Origin: Ariolimax columbianus
Taxonomy: Eukaryota > Mollusca > Gastropoda > Stylommatophora > Arionidae
DNA length: 64,000 bases
Direction of reading: 5' to 3'
Assembly (NCBI GenBank): GCA_036924085.1
Contig: JAVGWX010000009.1
Location: 63,569,512 to 63,633,511 of the forward strand
The position numbers were made by a program, and so were the translations under genes. The notes under the pieces are model-generated. The model saw only the letters and a program-made list of their open reading frames with translations, made no database searches and was not told where the DNA came from. The first letter of the stretch is position 1, and each line of letters opens with the position of its first letter. Of this stretch, positions 21,645-32,636 are shown piece after piece.

Positions 21645-22045
21645 GTTCCTATATTTGTTGTCTCTACTCGGGTCCTGATTACAACAACTTTGCTAGGAAT
21701 GTTGTAAAGTGATGAAGTTGTTGTTGTAGTTGTTGTCTCTATATTGTGTGGTCACGATTACAACATACTTTACTAGGAATGTTACAAAGTGACGAAGTTG
21801 CTATTTTAACTGTTGTCTCTACTCGGATCCCGATTTCAGCAACTTTGCTAGGAATGTTGTAGTGACAAAGTTGCTATTTTAATTGTTGTCTCTGCATTGT
21901 TTTGTCCAATTACAGCAATGTCACTAGCCATGTTGTAAGTGCTTAAGTTGTTGTTTTATTTGCTGTTGTCTCTGCATTGTTAGATCACAATTACAACTCT
22001 GCTAGGAATGTTATAAGTGACAAAGTTGTTGTTTTATTAAGTTCA
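21645..22045. repeat. 78-bp degenerate tandem repeat, 5 copies
   Basis: Each unit starts tgttgtctct, has a variable central part with gattacaac-like sequence, then gctaggaatgtt, and ends gaagttgttgtttta. Divergence between units is high. Confidence 0.8.
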
Positions 22046-22879
22046 TGCAGCTTTTATTGTTGTTCTGTTAAGTGCCGACGCCATTACACCTTTCGGATTG
22101 GCCCATATGGTCTTAATCTCTATCAATAGATACTGATGGTTCCCGTAGCTCGTTGGTTGTACACACTTCTGCTTCGTACTCTCATGCGACTCTCATCGCT
22201 GCATCAGCGTATGCTTTAGAATGTGTGTATTACCGGTTCATCAATTGCTCTGTCTTCATCCAACAAGAGGCGGTTATTGATCAACTTCAAAATGCCACCT
22301 CTTTCCATCGCTAATTACTCCACCGTGGGTGCCTCGAGGCCAGAAAATCGGCTTCTTCGTTCTCGCAAATCCCAGCATGACCAGGACAGGAAACCTATGA
22401 AAGATCTAGAAGCTTCCAGACCTTAATCCTATTGTCATATCCAGCCCTTATGTACCTTCAGAAGAATTGAACTTTTACTTAAGCCTGTATTGATTTGGTA
22501 AACCAATATCACACAGCAATGACTAAATCCGTTGCTCCCCACGGAGCCCGTCATAAAATACAATAATCGAAGTTTGTCTTAGGATCTAGCAGCATGAAAT
22601 TATGTGAAATATTTTAAAAGTCAGTTGCATGTCCTTTGCAGAACGTCACTTCTTACAACGGCCAAACTATCTGGCTGTTACGTGTAATAAACGTCTATAT
22701 AAATCACATTTGTAAAGAATATGTAAGTGTATATGTACATAATATCTACAAGATTATCAATATCTTGACGGAAGATGTAGAATAAGTTACCTTGACATTA
22801 CTGACTGCTGTTTGATATATAACATTCACTATCTTTCTTGTGAACATTTGCAGAAACTAGGTGACATGAAAGTAATAAT
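22046..22879. other. No feature recognised
   Basis: Short ORFs only (for example 22,223-22,426) and no repeat structure. Confidence 0.4.
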
Positions 22880-23535
22880 GGTTGTCCATCACATGCACAA
22901 ATTTCGATAACATCAGATATGTACTGCGAGGTATGACTGTAAAGTCCAATCCTGACCAGGGATACTCTGCTGTGCTTGTGTGCCAAGTGTAAGGTGTCGG
23001 CTCTGAGTCATCGTGCGTTTTGTTTTTCGGGCGGCCGTCTTTTTCTTGGCTTCAGTGATATTTTGCTCTGCGACATGAGGACCTTGTGTGATGCAAGCGT
23101 CCCTGGTGGAGCGGTTCTGTGTAAGCATTTCCCAGGAGGATAAATCAATCGAGCACTTTTTGAGACCATTTTCAAGGAGTCTCCTTAACGTTTTTTCTGT
23201 GCCTCTGGTGATCACATAAACTGTTTAGGGGAGGTGCTCTGCTTCTCAATATGGTCCATATAATCCTGAGCAGCCGTCGGTGACAGCTCGTGGGGAAAGG
23301 ATTTAACTGTATGGTATGTCTGCTACACACTTTTCATGTTTTGTGGGCATGCAGAAGATTGGTCAGGACTTCATGATAGCACGATACACTTTTACCTTGG
23401 TGGCGACACTTGTGCCATGTCGATTTCTGACATTCGCTTGCAGTCTCCCACGCGCACAGCTTGCTTGTACAATGCTGTTGTTGACCCCAGAGTTGATATA
23501 CACCTCTCTGGTGAGGTACTGCCTAGGTAGGTGAC
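22880..23535 (-). pseudogene. LINE C-terminal region with zinc-finger-like end
   Basis: The minus strand read from 23,535 shows TREVYINSGVNNSIVQASCA, then RGRLQANVRNRHG and TKVKVYRAI, matching the LINE pattern (VHID..VN.RI.KAS.AF, NVWNRHGI, TKLKVYRAV). After frame changes it gives a DACITQGP-like block, then AEAKKK-like basic sequence, and finally SLVRIGLYSHTSQY. The last block corresponds to a C2H2-like SRIGL.SH motif found at the end of some LINE proteins, but its first cysteines are lost. About six frame breaks or stops show that it is old. Confidence 0.6.
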
Positions 23536-24069
23536 GTCATATATAATTAAACAAGGAAATAACAGTTAAAGCTGAACAATAACGTTCAATATTTCTTTCC
23601 CCAAAACCCATGGCATGTAAGTAAACAAATGAATAAACAAGAGATATATTTAGTTTTGAAATTGTCGAGATTCGATAACTCGATCTACTCTTTATTATTT
23701 GTTTGTGGTTATTTTTGGTAACACATGTGTATGTTTTTTAGATATGTCAAGGATATGAGGAAACAAGAGCTGTGGAATATTATGTTGTTTATGAAACACA
23801 ATCTCCAGCACGATTCTCAACCAGGTTCCTTCGACCAGGAAGACAGGGCCACGAAAACTGAAATTTTAGACAAAATTGTTACTCATTAGTACCTCCTTGA
23901 CGTGGACAACAGAGGTGGTACATGGGTATAGCAATCACTGCACGTTACACATGAATAGATGGAAGAGAACAAATTGACTGAGAGGGGTAGAGAGAGAGAG
24001 TCATGCAGGCACACAGATAAAGGATATGAATTTCAAGTATATATGGAAGTAAGTATTGCAATATAAAGA
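23536..24069. other. No feature recognised
   Basis: A+T-rich sequence; no coding signal or repeats beyond short A/T runs. Confidence 0.4.
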
Positions 24070-24152
24070 AAGTACTACAGATAGCCTTCGGCTACCTGGC
24101 AGCAGGCATAACCTGGCTATTTGAATACCAGGATTACAAGTATTCCAAGTAA
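24070..24152 (+). repeat. Dispersed repeat, mate of 5,338-5,415
   Basis: Shares gatagcctt.ggctacctgg and the following gaatac...attccaagta with the copy at 5.34 kb. It lies directly before a GA-rich microsatellite, as the other copy lies directly after a GATA microsatellite. Confidence 0.6.
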
Positions 24153-24159
24153 GAGCGTG

Positions 24160-24294
24160 AGAGAGAATGACAGACAGAGAGACAAACACAAAGAAGGTAA
24201 TTCTGGAGAGGGAGAGAGCGCTCGAGAAAGAGAGAGGCAGTGAGGGAGGGAGATAAGACAAATACAAAGATGGCAATTCAGACAATATATATAA

Positions 24295-24328
<34 letters not shown>

Positions 24329-24426
24329 GGAGAGGGATAGGGAGGGAAGAGAGACAGCGAGAGAGAAAGAAAATTGAGACGTGCAGACAGACCCAGAGAT
24401 GTGGATTCAGAAGAGAGAGAGAGAGG

Positions 24427-24458
<32 letters not shown>

Positions 24459-24515
24459 AGAGAGACAGAATCATGGATAAATAGCAGAAAAGGGAGAGAG
24501 ACAAGAGAGAGGAAA
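24160..24515. repeat. GA-rich / TA microsatellite cluster
   Basis: Interrupted (GA)n tracts surround a (TA)n core at about 24,288-24,312. The minus-strand ORF of 167 codons here is a serine/leucine artefact of (TC)n. Two copies of a 30-bp unit (gaaattgaaactctat core) follow at 24,510-24,570. Confidence 0.93.
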
Positions 24516-24579
24516 TTGAAACTCTATAATGAGAAACGAGAAAGGAAATTGAAACTCTATGATGAGAAATGAAAGTGGC

Positions 24580-25771
24580 ATCAGACGAAGCAAATAAAAG
24601 TTACACATAAAAAGCAAAATTTCTAAGAATTCTTGAAACTCCTGTACCAAATATGAAGGTAATGATAAAAGGAGAACAGGTCTAGCCATTTTATCCTGAC
24701 GATACGAAAAGCGTGAATGAACTACCGAATGTTTTATCGATTAATTAACTGCGAATGGAAATTTGTTTATTGAAGAAGATGGGGGAAGTTGAGATCAAAA
24801 TGGATAACCCTATAAATATGAGACTTTTGAAATACAGCACTCGAGATGAACACGATGTAAAGAATTTATGGTTATTCTTTCTTTTTTTCTGCGATGTTTT
24901 CACAGTTTTTGGACTGGTCACGCCTAGTTTGACAGTGGTATTTTACAATTGACTGGTTGTATAGTGGCACGATTGCCTGTTCCTACAGTGTGGTCATGAT
25001 CTTATTTAGTACTACGATAGTCTTGTTCTGTTTGCTGAATGCCCACAATGAGTGTGTTTATTCTATCGTGCGCCCTGAAAAGCGCGTTAAGTTCCGGGTT
25101 GCAGAAGCTATCCTCACATCCTGATGAAGGTGGGCCGGGGTCTTCCAGGCTGTTTTGCTGTGCTTGGCTTCCTCTGCGTGACGCTCTCTGTCATCCTTTT
25201 ATTCTGTACATTGATATCCTCGGCTAAAACGATTTGCTGTCCAGTGTTCTCCCTGGTTCGCCTACCAGGTTCTCACCTGGTTATGGACTCAGATGAAATG
25301 GGTTTAATGTTTAATGTTGTTGATGTTAGACCGTTTTAGCTGAGAGGTAAGACTCTTCCCCCTTCAACTGAAGAAAGCATGAAACGGTCCAGCCTCCACT
25401 GATTTCTAGGCAGGTGAGCTCGGTACCCTTATTCTACAGAGACGGGCGATACGCCGTCACGAAGAGATGCGCGCCATGATATTCGGTCTTGCACATCAGC
25501 ATCAGTTTTTAGTCACGCCTTAACCGTGCAACCCTGAAGCTGCAGTCACAAACTTAGACACAAACGGATCAGGCAAAGGGCCGCTCTTCGCTGGTCCTAG
25601 AAGCCACCGAGAAATTATAGTCCTTTGAGATCCTGAGCAGGCCTCTGTAGACATGATCTGCTCACCTACACAGACATAGAAAGGGGCTAGAAAAGATGTC
25701 CTAAATATAGCCTGCTTTGACTTGCCCTGATGGGCTGGAGGAAATCCAGCCAATACGTTTGAACAAGAGCA
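24580..25771. other. No feature recognised
   Basis: Overlapping short ORFs at 25,039-25,339 and 25,520-25,783 have no recognisable domain. Sequence after about 25,505 could be the 5' part of the LINE fragment that follows, but this cannot be shown. Confidence 0.35.
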
Positions 25772-26078
25772 AAGGAAAAACACAAGGTCCTTGTTTGTAA
25801 TACGTGGAGCCTGCGAACGTTATAAAACAGCACGAATGCCGGAAGACCAGAAAAAAGGTGGCTCTGGTGGCCAGTGAACTGGACCGTACAACAGGGATAT
25901 AGAAGCGATAAATGGGACACATCTACCCGATACGGTCCCGATCACAGAAGCTGTATGTAGCTACACAGTCTTTTGGAGTGAACGCTTAGAAAGGCGCGAG
26001 GCTGGTGTCGAATACAACATCAGATTTCAGCTCGTCAAACCCCAAAAGGCGTCAATGGTTGTATTCTGATCTGACAGC
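25772..26078 (+). pseudogene. LINE endonuclease relic
   Basis: Frame-broken translation gives RTARMPEDQKK, VALVASELDR, then HLPDTVPITEA and REAGVEYNIR. These match the first half of the apurinic-type endonuclease of CR1/jockey-like LINEs (RTL..., L..EL.R..IDI..L.ETHLPD, R.AGV.F.IR). The catalytic-site Glu region reads AINGTHLPD, so the usual ET is changed to GT. The fragment stops near 26,078, where a different LINE begins. Confidence 0.55.
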
Positions 26079-26211
26079 TTTCACTGGTAAACAAGAGAAC
26101 GTTTAGCTGATCTAAGTTCCAGTCGCAACAACGTCCAACTCAGAGAATACGATAAAAAGAAGTATGAGAAGACAAACTTTGTGATTTCTTCAGTTATAAA
26201 GTCCAAGAAAA

Positions 26212-26590
26212 ACAAACCGTATTGGTAACCTGAAGTCCAACAGATGGGACCACAAACCGCATTGGTTACCTGAAGTCCAACAGATGAGACCACAAACCGT
26301 ATTGGTTACCTGAAGTCCAACAGATGGGACCACAAACCATATTGGTTACCTGAAGTCCAACAGATGGAACCACAAACCGTATTGGTTACCTGAAGTCCAA
26401 CAAAGGGGACCACAAACCGTACGGTCACAAACAGATGGGAACACAAACCGTATTGATCACCTGAAATGAAACAGATGGGACCACAAACCGTATTGATCAC
26501 CTGAAGTGAAACAGATGGGACCACAAACCGTATTGGTCACCAACAGATGGGACCACAAACCGTATTGGTCAAATGAAGTCCAACATAGGG
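26212..26590 (+). repeat. 40-bp minisatellite inside LINE C, about 9 copies
   Basis: The unit is aaaccgtattggttacctga, then agtccaacagatgggaccac. Its first part encodes KPYW.PEVQQ in the LINE frame, the conserved (K)PYW.PE motif between endonuclease and reverse transcriptase. The left flank KSKKN and the right flank (gaagtccaacatagggga) continue the LINE, so the array grew from LINE coding sequence. The unit length is not a multiple of three, so each copy shifts the frame. Some central copies are shortened. Confidence 0.9.
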
Positions 26591-26892
26591 GACTACCTAA
26601 AAGAGGCAAGAGACAAAGTGGAAATTGACCGAATCAGGAAAACAACTCAATGCAGCTGCTGCAAGATACAGAAAAACAGTCAACTATTGCAGGAACAGCT
26701 TCGCATGGGCATACAGAAACCCTCAACTTTGATAGAGAGAACAAGAAGCTCTGAAAGCTAGCAAAGGCCTTGAGTGAGGAAAACAGCTACAAGCTAAAAA
26801 TTGCAATTGAAAATAAAGGAAAGTACAAACTGGGAAAAAAGCTGCGGATGCTCTAATCCAAAATTACGCAGAAACTAGTAGAAATAAAATAC

Positions 26893-27815
26893 CAACAGAC
26901 ATGAAAAAGTATGTTATGAAAGAAATAAACCACATGGAGCACTCAATGGGAGTACCTGCAGAACATTTGATAGTAAAAATCACCAAGACAGAACTGGAGT
27001 CACCAATTACTAAACTCAAGAAAAGAAAAGCCACAGGAAAAGATGCCATAAGTTATGAAATGCTCTCTAGCACGAGAGAAATAGCAAAGAACAAACTGCT
27101 ACACATCTTTAACACAAGCTGGAAACAAGGAACTGTCCCCACAGTGTGGAAGGAGGCAAGGACTATCCCCATCCTTAAACATGGGAAAGACAACATGAAG
27201 CCAGGCAGTTACAGACCTATTAGTCTACTCAGCTGTGTGGGTAAACTTATGGAATGAATAGTTAACACTAGAATAACCTGGCATATGGAATCAAAGAATT
27301 TACTTATCCCCCGAGCAAGAAGGTTTTCGTAGAAACAGATCAACCGAAGATCAGGGGATATATCAGGTGACAGATATCTCGTTGGAGATGGTAGATGCAT
27401 TTCAAGAAGAAAAAAAACACTGGCAGTCTAGATAGACCTAGAAAAAGCATTTGATTAATTATGGAAAAGCACGTTAAAACTCAAACTACTGCAAATGGGT
27501 GTAACAAACAACATGTACAAGTGGATCAGTGATTACCTAGATAACAGGACAGCAAGGGGGAAACTCCAAGGACACCTCAGCAAAAAGATGAAAATGGAAT
27601 AAGGATTCCCGCAAGGTGGAATACTCTCGCCCATGCTTTTCCTCATATATATCAATGATATAATCCCAGAAATCCCTAAAAGAGTACACAGTGCACTATA
27701 TGCAGATGACCTGGCACTATGGACATCCGAAGAATCTACACCTATAGCTAGAAACCAAATGCAAGAGGCCCTAAATACAATAGAGGCGAAACAAAAAACT
27801 GGCAAATCGCTATAA
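26893..27815 (+). pseudogene. LINE C reverse transcriptase, broken
   Basis: The first open part (26,901-27,257) has ITKLKKRKATGKDAISYEML, then IPILKHGKD and GSYRPISLLSCVGKLME. It is followed by stop-broken RSTEDQG, IDLEKAFD, a MGVTNN..KWISDYL block and FPQGGILSPMLFLIYIND. YADD is present at 27,699-27,710 within SALYADDLALW, so both catalytic Asp residues survive. The frame ends at a stop after QKTGKSL. All seven usual reverse transcriptase blocks can be followed in order. Confidence 0.8.
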
Positions 27816-28554
27816 CGAATCCAAAATCACGTAGACAATCTTCTCTCTATCTCCCAATCACACAAAAAATATACTAAATGTAAATGGCCAGACCCTCCCC
27901 CTTCACATAAGTCCAACGTATCTGGAAATAACAATTGACCCAAGATTGACATTAAAAAAACCAAATAAAGAAAGCCACCAAAAAGGCTTAGAACAGAATG
28001 GCCATAATGAGAAAGATATCAGGCTCAACATGGGGAGCTGACACGGGTACCCTAAAGAAACTGTACACAGGTTATGTGAGACCAGTGCTAGAAAACGGGA
28101 TAGCAGCATGGTCCACAGCAACAAAGAATAACTTTCAACAAGAAAGAACTACTCAAAATCAAGGTATACGTATCATCACTTCAGCTATGAGAACAACACC
28201 ACTAATTGCAATGGAGAACATCAAATTAATTTAAAGTATTGAGACGCGCAGAGATAAAAAACAAAACAATCCAACAGGGGGATAAGTTCAAACGAATGCC
28301 TGATCACCGAATATATGACAGAATAAATCGCATGGGAAGAGGGAGATTAAAGAGAAACCACTTCATATCAAAAACTAAAGAACTTACAAGAGCAGACCAA
28401 ATCATTAGACAGGCAGTGTTTAGAGATCTGAAACAAACATTCTAAATTCAACCATGGAAAAAAGACAAGTCCCCTGAGATTGTACAGACCTTAGAGGGTA
28501 TAGGAAAAAAGGAAATTTGTTACAGAAAAATATCTTAGGAGAGTATACCCACCA

Positions 28555-28870
28555 GAAACATGGATACACGTATATACAGATGGCTCATCTAACAAAGCCA
28601 CATCCAATGGAGGTGGAGAGTTCTATTGCAAACTAAGGAATGGAGAAGAACAAATTCGAGTATTAACAGCGGGAACATTTTCCAATAATTTCTGTGCAGA
28701 AGCAGAGGCACTGAACGCCGCAGCTGAGCTTGTAATCCAAGATAAAGATATCCACCAAGAAAACATAGAATTCTTGACTGATGCCGCGTCAGTATTAGCA
28801 GCGCTAAAACAACACAAAGATGAAGATCTCGAGCAATGTATGTTCTCCCTGACACAGCTCTTAGCAGAAC
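28555..28870 (+). pseudogene. LINE C RNase H domain, truncated
   Basis: The plus strand reads WIHVYTDGSSNKATSNGGG, then CAEAEALNAAAEL and EFLTDAASVLAAL, open from about 28,555. Three of the four catalytic acidic positions are present: Asp in YTDGS, Glu in AEAEAL and Asp in LTDA. The fourth, in the N..AD.LAK block, is missing because the element is cut at about 28,870. The minus-strand ORFs over this region are shadows. Confidence 0.75.
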
Positions 28871-29010
28871 ATGTGATCTCTTGTGCCTCTGCTTTGTTTG
28901 AATCCTGCCTGTGTTTCATATATTTCAATTTCCACTTTCTTTTCTAGTCCCTTCATGATAATACGTAATAATATCTTGATGATTTGGCTTATTAGGGCAT
29001 CAATACTTGG
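28871..29010 (-). pseudogene. RTE-type reverse transcriptase fragment
   Basis: The minus strand reads ISQIIKILLRIIMKGLEKKV, then ETQAGFKQSRGTRDH. This is the RTE block that precedes the catalytic palm and is probably from family B or a relative. It directly abuts the truncated RNase H of LINE C, so the junction is a rearrangement or a nested insertion point. Confidence 0.7.
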
Positions 29011-29049
29011 AATGTGTTTCCTACTTCAATGGTTTTTTTCAATGAGTAA

Positions 29050-29300
29050 CAAAGAAGTTGACGAGAAAAAGGAGAAGAAGAATAAAAAGTCGGTCGCACA
29101 CATACAAGATGACCAGAACAAACTATCCCAAACGTAACAAAGAAATAATTTTATTTGCTTTTATCAGAACACATCAGAAACTTCCAAATAAAGATGATCA
29201 AATATTGAAAATCGAACATGGAAATAAATATGAACAAATAATTTGCTGAGTCAAAGGTGAAGAACATGTAACAAATTATCACCTTTCAATTAGTTTGTCT
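29050..29300 (+). repeat. Dispersed repeat, inverted mate at 53.0-53.3 kb
   Basis: This matches the reverse complement of 52,990-53,290, including acaagatga.cagaacaaac, ccaaacgtaacaaag and aaaatcgaacatggaaat. Similarity extends into the first unit of the adjacent 42-bp array. The class is unknown and the sequence shows no transposase or reverse transcriptase. Confidence 0.8.
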
Positions 29301-29602
29301 CATGTTTACTGTACATCTCTCTCCAAACGTGGTGGTCTGTCTCAGTTCTACTGTACATCTCTCTCCAAACTTGGTGGTCGGTCTCAGGTCTACTGTACAT
29401 CTCTCTCCAAGCTTGCTGGTCTGTCTCAGGTCTACTGTACATCTCTCTCCAAACTTGGTGGTCTGTCTCAGGTCTACTGTACATCTCTCTCCAAACTTGG
29501 TGGTCTGTCTCAGGTCTACTGTACATCTATCTCCAAACTTGCTGGTCTGTCTCAGGTCTACTGTACATCTCTCTCCAAACTTGCTGGTCTATTTCAGGTG
29601 TC
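29297..29602. repeat. 42-bp minisatellite, 7 copies
   Basis: The unit contains ctgtacatctctctccaaac, then ttggtggtctgtctcaggtcta. Seven copies begin every 42 bp from about 29,310. Because 42 is a multiple of three, open frames of about 80-140 codons run through it on both strands; these are artefacts. The inverted mate at 53.0 kb has a single unit, which shows the ancestral state. Confidence 0.96.
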
Positions 29603-30380
29603 AGTGATCCCGGTGCAGTTTGTTCCTCAGATGGATTCAGAAGGACCATGCTATCATTCTGCTCATATTAACGAGTTGACAGTGTTAGAGAACATGTTCT
29701 CCGTTCTATGAGAGCACGTCAGTAAATATGTCACAACTGGATACATTCAATAAAATGATATACGAGTTTGAAAATCATATATTGATTCAATTATATTGTA
29801 CCTTATTTCTCCACATAATTTGCGCAAACATTGATACACGTATTCCGTCTCTTTATCATCGCAAGGAAAAGATACCGTTCGGTTCATTTTGTATTTACAG
29901 TCACTAATCTGCGTATACAAAGTGAGCACACTTTCAGGAAATTCAATCGATCATGCATTATAATGTAGACTAAACTATGCGAACACTATTACATTTGTTA
30001 CACTGGCTATCACTACTGGTCTGTTAGTTCTCGCACACCCGCGGCACATATCCCTATGTTACATTTGCTACAATGTCTATCATTACTGGCCTGTTAGTTC
30101 TCCCACACCAGCAGCACAGATCCATCTATTGGAATCTGAAAGGGACGACCAGGTCAAGCTTAATCAACAATGATGTCGCGCCATTTTGGGAATTTATCGA
30201 CAGTCAGAAATCATTTCCTTTTCAATATCCTTAGAAGTCCTCGACAGCTCCCACCCACCACCCACCACCCACCAAATAAAACCAACTACACTACAGGGTG
30301 CTATTATTGATGTTCACTCTGTGATTATGGATGACATTGTGTTTATGTACTGCGCACGTACATGCGATACCAATCGTCTG
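29603..30380. other. No gene; two-copy 70-bp repeat at 29,991-30,125
   Basis: Within the interval, acatttgttacactggctat and acatttgctacaatgtctat start 70 bp apart, each followed by gttagttctc.cacacc. The rest has no coding signal. Confidence 0.5.
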
Positions 30381-32058
30381 ATACCTAAGTAATCACAAAA
30401 CTGGATGTTGCGGTCCCCTAGTGTCTGTTACCTAAGTAATCACAAAACTGGATGTTGCGGTCCCCTAATGTCTGTTACCTAAGTAATCACAAAACTGTAT
30501 GTTGCGGTCCCCTAGTGTCTTACCTAAGTAATCACAAAACTGGATGTTGCTACCCCCTAGTGTCTTACCTAAGTATTCACAAAACCTGATGTTCCTGCCC
30601 CCTAGTGTCTGTTACCTAAGTAATCACAAAACCTGATGTTCCTGCCCCCTAGTGTCTGTTACCTAAGTAATCATAAAACTGGATGATGCGGTCCTCTAAT
30701 GTCTGTTACCTAAGTAATCACAAAACTGGAGGTTGCTGCCCAATAGCGTCTGTTACCTAAGTAATCACAAAACTGGATGTTGCTGCCTCCTAGTGTCTGT
30801 TACCTAAGTAATCACACAACTGGATGTTGCTGCCCACTACTTTCTGTTACCTAAGTAATAACAAAACTGGATGTTGCTGTCCCTAGTGTATGTTAGCTAA
30901 GTAATCACAAAACTGGATGTTGCTGCGACATAGTGTATGTTACCTAAGTAATCACAAAGCTGGATGTTGCGGCCCCCTAGTGTCTGTTACCTAGGTAATC
31001 ACAAAACTGGATGTTGCTGCTCCCTAGTGTGTGTTACCTAAGTAATCACGAAACTTGATCTTGCTGATCCCTAATGTCTGTTACCTAAGTAATCACAAAC
31101 TGGCTGTTGCTGCCCCCTAGTGTCTGTTACCTAAATAATCACAAAACTTGATGTTGCTGCCCCCGAGCGTCTGTTACCTAAGTAATCACAAAACTGGATG
31201 CTGCTGCCCCCTAGTGTATGTTACCTAAGTAATCACAAAACTGGATGTTGCTGTCCCTAGTGTATGTTACCTAAGTAATCACAAAACTGGATGTTGCTGC
31301 CCACTACTGTCTGTTACCTAATTAATAACAAAACTGGATGTTGCTGTCCCTAGTGTATGTTACCTAAGTAATCACAAAACTGGATGTTGCTGCGCCATAG
31401 TGTCTGTTACCTAAGTAATCACAAAGCTGGATGTTACGGCCCCCTAGTGTCTGTTACCTAAGTAATCAAAAAACTGGATGTTGCTGCCCCCTAGTGTCTG
31501 TTACCTAAGTAATCACAAAACTGGATGTTGCTGCACCCGAGTGTCTGTTACCTAAGTAATCACAAAACTGGATGTTGCTGCCCACTACTGTCTGTTACCT
31601 AATTAATAACAAAACTGGATGTTGCTGTCCCTAGTGTATGTTACCTAAGTAATCACAAAACTGGATGTTGCTGCGCCATAGTGTCTGTTACCTAAGTAAT
31701 CACAAAGCTGGATGTTACGGCCCCCTAGTGTCTGTTACCTAAGTAATCAAAAAACTGGATGTTGCTGCCCCCTAGTGTCTGTTACCTAAGTAATCACAAA
31801 ACTGGATGTTGCTGCACCCGAGTGTCTGTTACCTAAGTAATCACAAAACTGGATGTTGCTGCCCCCTAGTGTCTGTTACTTAAGTAATCACAAAACTGGA
31901 TGTTGCTGCACCCGAGTGTCTGTTACCTAAGTAATCACAAAACTGGATGTTGCTGCCCCCTAGTGTCTGTTACCTAGGTAATCACAAAACTGGATGATGC
32001 TGCCCCCTAGTGTCTGTTACCTAAGTAATCACAAAACTGGATGTTGTTGCCCCGTAGT
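30381..32058. repeat. 47-bp minisatellite, about 36 copies
   Basis: The unit is gttacctaagtaatcacaaa, actggatgttgctgccccct and agtgtct. A block of six units (281 bp) beginning at ccactactgtctg (31,301) is repeated almost exactly at 31,582, giving a higher-order repeat. Left-hand units are more diverged. No coding potential. Confidence 0.97.
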
Positions 32059-32385
32059 CCCCATTGACATATTTAGAAACCAGCAACTACATTTGACAGA
32101 TATCCCAATTTAGTGTGTGACCTACTTACTGACGTACCTAATCAAATATTTAAAAAAAACAATGAAATACTAGAGACAAAACTGCAAGGTCACATATTTG
32201 TTTCCCCCTTCACCGTGTCTCCTAAGACGGAGTACTTTATTCTGTGTTTTGCACCTTACAGCCTGGTGAATCCATATTGAGCACGTATTTTTAATGGGCT
32301 CACATCCCATAGGTTTACGACCCCAGGGATCTGAACACAGACATGTTTTGTTAGCAAGCCATGGTAGCTCCTCCGCCACTTATGA
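32059..32385. other. No confident gene; 69-codon minus ORF
   Basis: The minus ORF at 32,170-32,379 reads CLCSDPWGRKPMGCEPIKN and on, without a recognised domain. It may be part of an interspersed element but has no mate in this window. Confidence 0.35.
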
Positions 32386-32636
32386 GCACTTTGATATAAC
32401 CTTCATACATAGAAAGAACAATCATTAAGTTAATCCAGAACCTGGATGAAAATTAAGAGCCGATTATTTATTTATCAGAACGTCTCAATGGTGCAGTTTC
32501 CATAAGACATGGGGTACGACAGGACTACTCGCTTGCACTGAGTCTCTACAGCGCATAATCTGAGATGATGATGGACAAGGTTATGCGGAGTTGTAATAGA
32601 AAGTCAAAGTTAATGGAAAGCGCTAGTTGAAAGAAA
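32386..32636 (+). mobile_element. LINE family D, left part (interrupted)
   Basis: The sequence matches the reverse complement of 52,280-52,430. That copy encodes SIRQGVRQGYSLAPSLYIAY in the reverse transcriptase, and here the same block reads RQDYSLALSLYSA and SEMMMDKV. The element breaks at about 32,636, where LINE C1 inserted, and resumes at 34,003. Confidence 0.7.

Larger units (their letters stand above)
26079..28870 (+). mobile_element. Jockey/I-type LINE family C, decayed, with 40-bp array
   Basis: The order is: end of endonuclease with KSKKNKPYW at about 26,200; a 40-bp array; linker; reverse transcriptase (26,900-27,815); C-terminal GYVRPVLENGIAAW at about 28,070; and RNase H (28,555-28,870). 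The gene order and the RPVLE.GIAAW block match the better-preserved copy at 32.6-34.0 kb. At least eight stops or frameshifts occur. The right end is cut off inside RNase H, where a minus-strand RTE fragment begins. Confidence 0.8.

Noticed and set aside
24001..24504. 167-codon minus-strand ORF
   Set aside because: Serine/leucine artefact of (GA)n/(TC)n.
29290..29711. ORFs on both strands with 14-residue repeats
   Set aside because: They result from a 42-bp unit that is a multiple of three; the one-unit mate at 53 kb has no such frame.
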